A stretch of DNA of 64,000 nucleotides from Poriferisodalis sp965204125 (GTDB taxonomy: Bacteria > Actinomycetota > Acidimicrobiia > Acidimicrobiales > Poriferisodalaceae). The DNA lies in assembly GCF_965204125.1 (NCBI RefSeq), contig NZ_OZ241968.1, positions 868,001 to 932,000 of the forward strand. Direction: 5' to 3'. A program made the position numbers and the translations under genes. Every line of letters starts with the position of its first letter. The first letter of the stretch is position 1. The notes beneath the pieces are model-generated. The model saw nothing but the letters and a program-made list of their open reading frames with translations. It was not told the DNA's origin and searched no databases. Shown in pieces: positions 36,086-44,900 of this stretch.

Positions 36086-36337
36086 TCACAGGTCCCGAAG
36101 GTCCACCAAATCAAAGACTCCAGCGGTTTCGTAACTCCGAATGACGACGAGAGTTGAACCGATGATCGTCCAGCGGTTCATCGGCGATCGAGCAGTCAGT
36201 CGAAATCCTGGCAGTTCGTCACGAGGCCGGTCGGCGAGATCTGCGAGTCCGATAAGCAGCCGCTCTCGGTCTTCGTCGCTCTTGCCATCGGCCCACTCAT
36301 CAAAGCAGCGGTGTGGATCAGCTACGCGCCAAGTCAC
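36086..36337 (-). CDS. Small protein, possible RelE/ParE-like toxin
   Basis: 83 residues from a GTG at 36335-36337. An N-terminal helix (WADGKSDEDRERLLIGLADLADRPRDELPGF) is followed by a strand pattern, RWTIIGSTLVVIRSYETAGVFDLVDLRDL, reminiscent of the helix-then-sheet order of RelE/ParE toxins. No catalytic residues can be confirmed. It follows the next-described gene by nine bases, as antitoxin-toxin pairs do. Lower-GC character than hemE. Function is a guess; it may be a plain hypothetical. Confidence 0.5.
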   Translation of the reverse strand: MTWRVADPHRCFDEWADGKSDEDRERLLIGLADLADRPRDELPGFRLTARSPMNRWTIIGSTLVVIRSYETAGVFDLVDLRDL

Positions 36338-36346
36338 GCCACTGGG

Positions 36347-36700
36347 TCATGCAAGGCTGACAGGCTCGCCACGACCCGCCCGTCGAGCCATCTCGCGAAG
36401 CTCTTCAGGAGAGAGAGAGCTCCGTCGCTCCACCTCATCGGGTGCCAGCGAGGACGAAGTGGATTCGATGGCCGCCAGCTTGTCCATGAGCTCCCCGAAA
36501 CCGGCCTGACCGAGGAGTCCTTCGAGGAGCGCTGTCGACATTGCCGTTTCATTCCAGTCGATGCGGGAAACATCGAATCCGGCAAGGTCGACGAGCACCC
36601 GGAACGCGTCACGCTGGACGGCTTCAGACTGGAAATCGTTGACTACCGCTGCGATTTCGGGCATGACCTCTAGCCAAGCGCTGAGCTGCGTGTCGCTCAC
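36347..36700 (-). CDS. Hypothetical protein, possible antitoxin partner
   Basis: 117 residues from GTG 36698-36700, with a strong GGAGGAG ribosome-binding site eight bases upstream, which decides the start over the ORF's longer form at 36769. Acidic, helical: SAWLEVMPEIAAVVNDFQSEAVQRDAF, then an ELREMARRAGRGEPVSLA tail. No family recognised. It is immediately upstream of the small toxin-like gene, at the left edge of the accessory island. Confidence 0.55.
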   Translation of the reverse strand: MSDTQLSAWLEVMPEIAAVVNDFQSEAVQRDAFRVLVDLAGFDVSRIDWNETAMSTALLEGLLGQAGFGELMDKLAAIESTSSSLAPDEVERRSSLSPEELREMARRAGRGEPVSLA

Positions 36701-37231
36701 CCTGTGGACTCCTCCCGGCTTGCGGCCGGAACCCCTGTGGTCAACCGTTGCCCCGCAGGGTACCCGCATGACCAGAGGACGCTGTTCGGCGCTCCTCGAA
36801 CCGGCCGCCTCCGCAACTGGCGCTGGGCAGACGCGGGAACGGCGAGATAGAGGCCGCGCCCCCGAAGTGGCGTGCAGGTAGTGTCCGACGAAGCTATTGG
36901 CTCGGCCGAAGACGAATCCAAAACTGTCCTAAGCAAGAACCCGGTATGCCGCGGTTCGCTCGGCTCAACTCTCGCAGGTGTTCAGCCCCGAAGGCAGTTT
37001 GCTGCATGAATCGTTCGCGCGTAGCGGAGAACTTCAGCCCAACGGGCATCGCGCGGCTCCTGTTCGCCGACGACGCAGCAGGTCCAGCAGCGCTGGTTGC
37101 ATTACATGTGCTTCGTCATTGCGCACCCAGCGGCACCTTTGTGGAGAACCGCCGCCTGCAACGCACACCGTGCGTGGCCAATTCAGACCGGGTAACTGAC
37201 CGCCAGCGGTCGACTGCGCCGATCGCTGCAA
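36701..37231. other. 531-base intergenic region at the left edge of the defence-like island
   Basis: Lies between the divergent antitoxin-like gene (starts at 36700) and the GHKL ATPase gene (starts at 37232), so it must hold both promoters. I checked for tRNA-like cloverleaves, direct repeats and short coding frames and see none I can support. The GHKL gene has no clear ribosome-binding site before either possible ATG. Confidence 0.6.
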
Positions 37232-38770
37232 ATGTGTAGCAACCTGATGTCGAATCCACCGGCAGAGCGACGCCCTCTGCTCAGCAAAGCGACGGGAGAC
37301 GCGAAATTGCCCCTGTCAACTGAAGTCGACCGAGGCCGATCGCTAGTCGAGATCGGGAATTTCTTGGTGGCGACCCGCGACGCTGGCTATCGCTCCGTAG
37401 CGAGCGCGGTGTCGGAATTCGTAGACAACTCGATTCAGGCGGGGGCACAGTCCATCAGAGTGGATGTTGCCAAGAGCGACTGCACTGAGTTCCCGATCGA
37501 AATCGCCGTGACAGACGACGGCATGGGCATGAACGCTGCTGAGCTGTCCGGCGCTCTGACTTTCGGAGGCAGCTCCAGATTCGGCGACCGCTCGTCACTA
37601 GGGCGCTTCGGCATGGGGCTTCCCAACGCGGCACTGAGCCTCGCTCGCCGCGTCGAGGTGTACAGCTGGCAGTCCGACAGCTCACTGCTGAGCACTCTCG
37701 ATCTGGACGAGATCGTCGGCGGCGACACCCGATTCGCGTTGCCTGCGAATGCCGAACGGCAAACGGTCACTGCGGATAGTCCGAGTGGGACGCTCGTGCG
37801 TCTGCGAAGGTGTGACCGACTCGGATATCGGCGCCCATCGACGATCGCCAACAAGCTCGCCGACTCGCTGAGTCGAACGTACCGTCACTTTCTGGGCGCG
37901 GGGCTCTCGATCGTTGTGAACGACAAGCCCCTAACCCCTGCCGACCCTCTCTTCTTGAGCACAGGAACGGCCCATACAGCGAAAGCGTTCGGCGAGCCTC
38001 TCGCGTACGAACTAGCCACTGCAGCCGGACACGGCACAGTCGAAGTCATATTCACCGAACTCCCAGTCGAAGCCTGGTGCGATCTGTCTGTTCAGCAGAA
38101 GCGTCGAATCGGCATCACGAACGCTGCCAACGTCTCGATCGTCCGCGCTGACCGGGAAGTCGATTCGGGATGGTGGTTCATGGGCGGCCGACGGCGTCAG
38201 AACTATGACGACTGGTGGCGTTGCGAGATCCGTTTCGACCCGGTGCTAGATGAACTCTTCGGCATCACGCACACAAAGCAGCAGGTAACCCCGACCCCGC
38301 ACCTGAACGACTTGCTGTCCGCAGACCTCGGGCCGATCGCAAATGCGCTCAACGCTCGTGTTCGACGCCGCTTCGAACTCGTCAAGGTCCGCGGCCCGTT
38401 AGCTGATGCGGCGAGAACCGCCGCCTTGTGCTCGGAATCGCTTCCGCGTCTCGGCCCCGGCCCGAGCGCGTCGGCCGTGTACCGGCTAGAGGTCGGCGAG
38501 ATCGCCGGGACATCGGCGCTCACGGTCGAGACCGAGGGGCAGGACATGTCCGTGGTCGTCAACGAGCGCCACCCGCTCTACCGAGACGTGCTTCGACCCC
38601 TCACAGAGAGCGCGACGCCAGCTGATCAACGCACAGCGAAGCGGGTCGGCCTAGTTCTTCTCGCGTTGGCGCGTGCTGAAGCCGCCGCCGGCCCCGGGCA
38701 CTCAGGCCATGCAGCAGCACAGTTCCGCTCTCAGTGGTCAGACTTCGCTGCGACCTACTTGAATGCATGA
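37232..38770 (+). CDS. GHKL ATPase (MORC/MutL/Hsp90-type, HATPase_c_3)
   Basis: 512 residues from ATG 37232 (ATG 37247 also possible). The Bergerat ATP-binding fold is complete: N-box ASAVSEFVDNSIQAGAQSI (E62, D65-N66), G1 box VTDDGMGM (95-100) and G2 box SSLGRFGMGLPNAALSLARR (121-140). The S-S-x-R-F-G linker and the lack of a sensor or DNA-mismatch endonuclease domain fit the MORC/HATPase_c_3 group, whose bacterial members occur in conflict systems. The C-terminal half (~330-512) is helical and unrecognised. The next gene starts nine bases downstream, so the two form an operon. In the defence-like island it would supply an ATP-gated clamp; this is inferred. Confidence 0.82.
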   Translation: MCSNLMSNPPAERRPLLSKATGDAKLPLSTEVDRGRSLVEIGNFLVATRDAGYRSVASAVSEFVDNSIQAGAQSIRVDVAKSDCTEFPIEIAVTDDGMGMNAAELSGALTFGGSSRFGDRSSLGRFGMGLPNAALSLARRVEVYSWQSDSSLLSTLDLDEIVGGDTRFALPANAERQTVTADSPSGTLVRLRRCDRLGYRRPSTIANKLADSLSRTYRHFLGAGLSIVVNDKPLTPADPLFLSTGTAHTAKAFGEPLAYELATAAGHGTVEVIFTELPVEAWCDLSVQQKRRIGITNAANVSIVRADREVDSGWWFMGGRRRQNYDDWWRCEIRFDPVLDELFGITHTKQQVTPTPHLNDLLSADLGPIANALNARVRRRFELVKVRGPLADAARTAALCSESLPRLGPGPSASAVYRLEVGEIAGTSALTVETEGQDMSVVVNERHPLYRDVLRPLTESATPADQRTAKRVGLVLLALARAEAAAGPGHSGHAAAQFRSQWSDFAATYLNA

Positions 38771-38779
38771 GCACTAGTC

Positions 38780-40705
38780 GTGACTTGGTTGACACTGCGA
38801 TGCCCCGAGGGACTACCCGAGGAGGATCACCAGGCCCTGATGTCATTGACACTGGCACTCAGTAGCGGCAACGCACCGACGCGGCTGATTGGCGACGAGT
38901 TCCGCCACCCGGCCGGTGAAGCAGCAGCACGAGTTCTCATCGACCTGCATCTGCAGGGGTGGTCGATTCGACTGCAGGACTGCACGAACGTGGAGATCCG
39001 CGCACCGGAGCGAGCCGATGATGCCGAATACGAGAAGCGCAGGGTCAGACACCAGGAGTTGCTCAAGCGAGACGAACAGCTGAGCAAGCCGTCCATTACT
39101 CGATTCATACGAAGTATGGAAGCCCCGCGCGAGCACCGCGGCAAGCTGGTGTCGATCTTCGACCTGATGCGCGACGGCCCGGAATTGGCAACATCGCTGA
39201 AGCGCATTCGCCGCTCCGAGTTCGACAGCGACAGAGTGCGGTCCGTAGTGGATCCGTATATCCAGATCGTCGAATCACCGAGACGCGACAAGTGGACAGG
39301 CATTCGGTTGAGCGACATCTGGCGCTACTTCCGACATACCTGGTCCAATCAGCACGCCACCGTTCCTGGTCGGACGATGGCTTTGCTCGTTCGTGACCGC
39401 GCGGCCGCCAATCACCCGGTGATTGGCATCGCTGCGCTCAGCAGCGCAATTGTGCAGATGGACAAGCGTGACAGCTGGATCGGGTGGCGTCCGAAGGACG
39501 TACTGAGCGAGCTGTCCGACAATCCTTCGGGGGAACATGCCCGTTGGCTGGTCAGCCGACTGGAACAACGCAAGAGCGAGGTCTACATCGACGATCTGAT
39601 TCGGGACGAGTTGTTCTGGCCAACGCTGTGGGAATGTCCCGCGACGGAGTCCATCGAGGCGCTGAGATCCGAGGCAACTGCGCGGCGCGCCGATCACCTG
39701 CGGCTTGCTCGCCGTGACCACGTCGCCACGCTTGGTCGCGATTGTGCTGACTATTGGGAGGCTCGCGCAGAATCGGACCTGTACCGAGCCAAGCGGTGCC
39801 TGCTACTTGCGGATCTGATGCGCGACAAGGCAGCGCTGCTTCGATTTCTCTACCCGAAGGCACGCGCTGCAGGGCTTCGTTCCGCCTTGGAAGACCCAGA
39901 GGCTCGCCGGGCGATCATGTCGATTGCTCGACGAGCCAAAGCGGACACCGTCGGTACTGAGATAGCTGACCTCTCCGTTTGCGGCGCCGTCGCTCCCTAT
40001 AACGAGATCATCGGCGGGAAGCTCGTTGCGATGTTGGCGATGAGTCCCAGCGTGGTGCGTGCCTACCAACGCAAGTACCGGCACTACGAGAGCGAAATCG
40101 CATCGTCGGTCGCTGGCAGGCCTATCAGCCGCGCATCGCGACTGGTCTACATCGGGACGACATCTCTCTACGGGATCGCTTCAAGCCAATACAACCGTGT
40201 CAGCATCCCGGCAGCAGTGCTGGACGCTGACGCGGACTTGCGGCTAGAGCGCTTGGGACGCTCGCGGTCATTTGGGACATCCCACTTCTCGGCCGACACC
40301 GTCGCCGCTCTCGTCCGGCTCTGTGAACAGACCAGCAACGGGACTAGAGTGAACAGCCTCTTCGGCGAAGGCGTTAACCCGAAGCTCCGAAAGGTACGTG
40401 CCGGGCTTGATGCACTGGGATGGCCCTCGGATCGCCTGCTTCGCCACGGCCGCGAGCGCCTGATCTATGGCGTGTCGCTGGTGCACAATCTCCGCTCGTA
40501 CCTGCTGGGGATGAACTCGCGGCCTCGGTACTTGGTACGGAGCACCACGACCGATGACGTACGCCGAATCTCGGGTTGGTGGATGACACGATGGTTGTGG
40601 GGCCGCATCGAGTCAGCGGACGTTCTCGACCGTGTCGCGTCCGATACGACGGAACGACCAGTGCGGCATAGGGCCCGCGTTGCGTTACCCGCCGGTAGCA
40701 ACTAG
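38780..40705 (+). CDS. DruA-like protein (DUF4338), long form
   Basis: 641 residues from GTG 38780. Residues ~200-240, ALLVRDRAAANHPVIGIAAL then SAIVQMDKRDSWIGW, resemble the RD-x-WIGW block of DUF4338, the domain of Druantia protein DruA. Around 403-475 are DLSVCGAVAPYNEIIGGKLVAML, SEIASSVAGRPISR and IGTTSLYGIASSQYNRV, a block I associate with the long actinobacterial DUF4338 proteins. This is from memory; no search was run. It is encoded directly after the GHKL ATPase and converges, 40 bases apart, with the nuclease-helicase operon. Biochemical role of DruA is unknown. Confidence 0.62.
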   Translation: MTWLTLRCPEGLPEEDHQALMSLTLALSSGNAPTRLIGDEFRHPAGEAAARVLIDLHLQGWSIRLQDCTNVEIRAPERADDAEYEKRRVRHQELLKRDEQLSKPSITRFIRSMEAPREHRGKLVSIFDLMRDGPELATSLKRIRRSEFDSDRVRSVVDPYIQIVESPRRDKWTGIRLSDIWRYFRHTWSNQHATVPGRTMALLVRDRAAANHPVIGIAALSSAIVQMDKRDSWIGWRPKDVLSELSDNPSGEHARWLVSRLEQRKSEVYIDDLIRDELFWPTLWECPATESIEALRSEATARRADHLRLARRDHVATLGRDCADYWEARAESDLYRAKRCLLLADLMRDKAALLRFLYPKARAAGLRSALEDPEARRAIMSIARRAKADTVGTEIADLSVCGAVAPYNEIIGGKLVAMLAMSPSVVRAYQRKYRHYESEIASSVAGRPISRASRLVYIGTTSLYGIASSQYNRVSIPAAVLDADADLRLERLGRSRSFGTSHFSADTVAALVRLCEQTSNGTRVNSLFGEGVNPKLRKVRAGLDALGWPSDRLLRHGRERLIYGVSLVHNLRSYLLGMNSRPRYLVRSTTTDDVRRISGWWMTRWLWGRIESADVLDRVASDTTERPVRHRARVALPAGSN

Positions 40706-40745
40706 CGCGGGTGGTCGCGGAACGTAGCGGTCGACAACCCCCTCC

Positions 40746-41948
40746 TCATCGCTCGACATATACCTCGGATGCGGAAGCAAGGGAGGCCACGACCTGGTCG
40801 TTGTCGGAGGCAGGCTCGATATGTGCATCAAGGACGCGTAGATGTGCTCCGACCCTGATCGCTGATGTGCCATCGGTGCCGAGCAGCAGCACATCGTCGC
40901 CGTTCATGAGGCGCAACGTCCAGGCTCGCGGTCCACAGGACTCTGTGATGATTCCTCGCAGATCGCCACGACCGACGGAGTTGGCCTGAAGCTCTGTGAA
41001 CTGCCAGTACGGATCGCAGAGATGTCGGACAGAACATCGTCGGCAACGCTCCGTCGCAGGTCGGGCCTCTGGTGGGTACTCGGCGAGGTGCTCCTCAAGG
41101 CGCGCAATTCTGGCCGCTGTTTGGCGTTCAATTTCTTCGAGTTCGATCTCGTCTGGCACAGCTATGTCGACGTCAAGGCCGGGGTACGAAGCACTGAGCC
41201 GGGTTGCGTACGGACGAAGCGGATCCGGATGGTCGCTGCGGGACCACAGCAAGGCATAGAGCCGTAGCTGTTCGGCGTGTTGCGGCGACGGCTCGCCGGT
41301 CTTGTAGTCCACAATGTGGACATCGGTGCCGGCCAGCGTCACTAGGTCGGCTCGACCGATCAGTCGAAGCGAAGTCGATCGGAGCGTGAACTCCGCGTAG
41401 GAGCCGTCGGGTAGATGCCGGGTTCCCGTCACTTTCGGGCCGGCCTCGGCGGACGGTTCCCGCTGGGGGTCCCGAGACAAGAACGGTGTACGCGATACAA
41501 GTGCCTGCGTCTCTCTTCGCATGTCAGCAACGCGCTGCAGGAGGTCGCCTGCGATTTGCTCGGCCGTGTCACGGCATCGCGGATTGTCCCCGAGTTCCTG
41601 GATCCGCTCGTCGATCGCCTCACGGATGACTTCGCTAAATCCGCCCAGAGACCGCATCACCGACACCGCGTATTCGTCTTGGGGGCCCGTGCAGCCGTTG
41701 GCGACGAGCGCGCCGACGATTGTCTCGAGGCTCCGGTGCACAACCTCGCCCGCTAAAGCGGCGCCGCTTGGCCGGTCGGGGTATCCGTTGCCTGGCCACA
41801 GGCCTAGGTAGTCAGATCTCCTGAGGCTCCAGCGCCTCGGGCAGTCTTCGGCCTCGGTCAAGCTTGTGTAGCTGAACCGAGCTGGCGCCTCAGCCCAGAT
41901 GCCTTCGATTTCTTCGATTCCTGCCACGAAGTGTCGGTCAGATGCCAT
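40746..41948 (-). CDS. RecB/Cas4-type PD-(D/E)XK nuclease with Fe-S cluster site
   Basis: 400 residues from ATG 41946-41948, whose first 11 bases (ATGGCATCTGA) contain the stop of the helicase gene, so the two are coupled. Nuclease residues: H71 (GEVVH), D201 (GRADLV), D214 and K216 in IVDYKTGEP, and the Q-L-x-x-Y helix (AEQLRLYALL). Four Cys fit a 4Fe-4S site as in AddB/Cas4: C36 (DCPRRW) and C302, C305, C311 (CRRCSVRHLC). The family is PDDEXK_1. A C-terminal ~80-residue beta-rich tail is unexplained. It probably processes DNA ends handed over by the helicase. The open frame upstream to 42122 is inside the helicase gene. Confidence 0.88.
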   Translation of the reverse strand: MASDRHFVAGIEEIEGIWAEAPARFSYTSLTEAEDCPRRWSLRRSDYLGLWPGNGYPDRPSGAALAGEVVHRSLETIVGALVANGCTGPQDEYAVSVMRSLGGFSEVIREAIDERIQELGDNPRCRDTAEQIAGDLLQRVADMRRETQALVSRTPFLSRDPQREPSAEAGPKVTGTRHLPDGSYAEFTLRSTSLRLIGRADLVTLAGTDVHIVDYKTGEPSPQHAEQLRLYALLWSRSDHPDPLRPYATRLSASYPGLDVDIAVPDEIELEEIERQTAARIARLEEHLAEYPPEARPATERCRRCSVRHLCDPYWQFTELQANSVGRGDLRGIITESCGPRAWTLRLMNGDDVLLLGTDGTSAIRVGAHLRVLDAHIEPASDNDQVVASLASASEVYVER

Positions 41949-44900
41949 TGACACGCTGAATGACCCCAAGGGTCGCGGCAGGCAAATTTTGCCCGACAAC
42001 GATGTCGTTGATGAGCTCGATCTGAGTTCCGGCGCTGTATTCCTTCGCGTCACGAAGCAAGGGATCTGCGGGATAGTCGGGAGCGAGTGGTGCGTGTGTG
42101 CCGATGATGAGCGTTCGGCCATTCTTTATGGCCGCTATCGGTGCGATCAATTCACCGATTCCCGGCACCTGCACTGAGTAGCTGCGTTCGAACTGGACGC
42201 CTTCAATTCCGTGCCGCACGAGGTCAGCATGAAGGCGGTCCAGCGAGTGCTCGACGCGCGAGGGCTCCAGAAGGGGCTCTTCGTCACGCAGCAGATACTT
42301 GAGAAGACTCGCTCCGACGAAGCGGTCGAGATGCTGGTGCTCGAAGCGATTTCTGAAGCTGCGAATGCACCGGTAGCAGCTCCTGTCGCAGTCGGCGGGG
42401 CAGTCTTCAAGTACTGCTAGGGCCTCCAAGAGCACTTGGTGACTCCGCAGACCCACCTCTCGGGCGAAGCCGGCGCCACCGGGCAACGTGTCGTAGAGGT
42501 AGATCTCCGCCTCGAGACCGAGCTTCCCCTGTTCCGTGAGTGCGGGCCGGTACTCGGCTTGGAGTTCGCTTGCATCGATTTCCAGCAGTCGTGTTGCGGC
42601 GATCGTGATCGCTTCTGCGACAGTGCGTAACGCGACCTGAGTGGGCAGGGCACCTGGTCGAAGGATGATTGGATGGTCGACTCGTAGCAGCAACCGAAGC
42701 ACATCGGAAACGAATTCGGTGCCGAGCACCAATCCGCTTGTAGCCAACCCACCTTCACATTCTTGCTCTCTAGGGTCGGGAAATGGTTTGGGGTGCTCTG
42801 CGCGCACGTGGCCCGCGGGGAAGGCCGTCGGGCTAATCAGCCCACATCTGAGGCAGCATGTGTATCCCCTCTGGCTGGGGCCCGTGTTCGTGACCAGCAG
42901 TGACGATCTGTCGTAGAAGTGACGGATTCTCGAAGTGACGTCTTGCCAGCTTTCCGAACCCGATGGCGAGGCTGCGACCAGCTGCGCTCGAGTCGCGTAG
43001 CTGCGCGCTGGCTGATCGTCGGGAGATGTTTGTTCGGTCTGGTCCTGAGGGTGGGCGAACCCCGGGGGGCGCAGCCAGTGACGAGCCTCGCCGAACTGGT
43101 CCCTCGCCCCGCACGCCGGGCAGTCGCGAACCTCTCCGGGTTCAGATTCCGACCGGCTCACAGTCATTGCGAAGCGGCAGACCGAGCACTCAAAATAGAT
43201 TCGCCGGTCTCGCCACGCGTCCGCCCTGCCCGAGAGCATGGGTGAGTACAGCGCACCCGAAGTCCACAGCTTGCCGTCGATCCAGACACTCTTGCCCGGC
43301 GCATACTGCGTCAGCGCCACGGGCAACCCTTGACTTGGCGCGTAGTGAAATGCCGGACGATACAGGGTGGACCCCTCGGCATCGAAGACGTGAAATGACA
43401 CCACGTCGGTTGGGAAGGCATAGCGAGGAAGAACGCCCTTGTGCAGGAGCCGGTGAAGAAGGTTCTCCTTCGCAAGCTGGGGATCGGACCGTTCCTCCCC
43501 TGCTTCATCGGGCAGTTCTAGAGCCGATTCATCTTCACTCTCTTGCGTTTCACCAGGTTCTTGCTCCGCGTACGTCTCGTCGTGATGTTCTAGATCCCCT
43601 TCGAGCGCGTGGCGAAGCACCTGGATGGTTCGCTCTGGGAAGTGCTCGATGATGTCGTGGCGATCGGTGTCATCGAGTTGGCTGGGAAGCCACGCATCAA
43701 GCTCGGACCCGAGTATCCCCTTCTCGGTCTTCAGCCACTGTGCGAAGTCGCTCAAGTTCAGCGCTGCCGAATCGTCGACGAAGTCATCGACCTTTCCGAG
43801 TACCTCGAAGAGCTGCGGTTGAGACTCGGGGTCGATCGCTGGCAGTCGAACCGAGAGGTACCGCTGAAGTAAGAAGGCTGTCACATGTCGGCGGGCGATA
43901 TCGGCATTGTCCAGACACAGGATCGGATCGTCGACGTCACCTCGAATCATCTCGTCAGGGTGGCTGAAGTAGTGCTCATCATGGCTGTCCGCGCTTCCAA
44001 ACCCGATGACGGTGGCGACAGCGTTGCCTCGGCGGCCGGCACGACCGGCACGCTGTTGGTAGTTCGCTCGAGCGGGTGGCATGTTGCGGAGCGCTACACC
44101 CGAGAGCGCACCAATGTCGATACCTACCTCCATCGTGGTAGTACACGAAAGCACATCGATCGCCGAACGAGCGCTCTGGCCGATCGCTTCCGTGATGTCA
44201 ATGTCTTGGAAGAGCAGCTCGTGCTCTTCGGCCTTGGAGAACACTGCGTCGCGATGAGCTTCCCCCAGTTGGGCAGTGTGCTCTGCTGCGACGAGGACAG
44301 TTGGAGGCTTCCTTTGGGGGCCGAGCAAGTCCACGGCGGCCGCTCGGTAATGCCCTTTGCGCGCCCTAAACACCGTGTCCGCTTCGGGATCAATCTCTTC
44401 GACATCCTCGCGGCAGCACGAAACGCATCGGTTGCTTCCCGGGAACGGCCGTTGTGTCGTCTTGCACGTCCGGCAATAGGCCCAGCCGGGTCCCGCATCC
44501 AGGGTGAGCCGCGATGCCTTGATCCGCCAGGTACTGCCTTGGGGTTCGCACAGGCGGTCCAGCAGTACCGGCAACCAGATGCTCTCGAATTCTCGTCGTG
44601 ACGCAGCATCGCCTAGCCACCCATTCAGTGGAGGGAACGAGCCTCTGCGTCCTTTGACTTCGTTTAACCACCAACTGGAGGGCATGTCTGCAAACCACAA
44701 GCCTGCTGTGGTCCAGTGACTGATCCATAACCGCGCTAGGGCCAACCGCTTCTCGTCCGAGTCATAGTGCTCGGTCGTCGGCAGCGCCTGGAGCAGTTCG
44801 CCGCTATCGAGTTCGACGAGGGAGGCGAGCGCGAGCGGTTGCAGGCCCGTCCACTTGTGGCGGATTGTCGTGACGATTGCCCGTAGTAGAGACTCGGGCG

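Noticed and set aside
36701..37231. A tRNA gene as the attachment site of the island
   Set aside because: No cloverleaf, anticodon arm or CCA end could be built; no matching direct repeat was seen near 53.2 kb.
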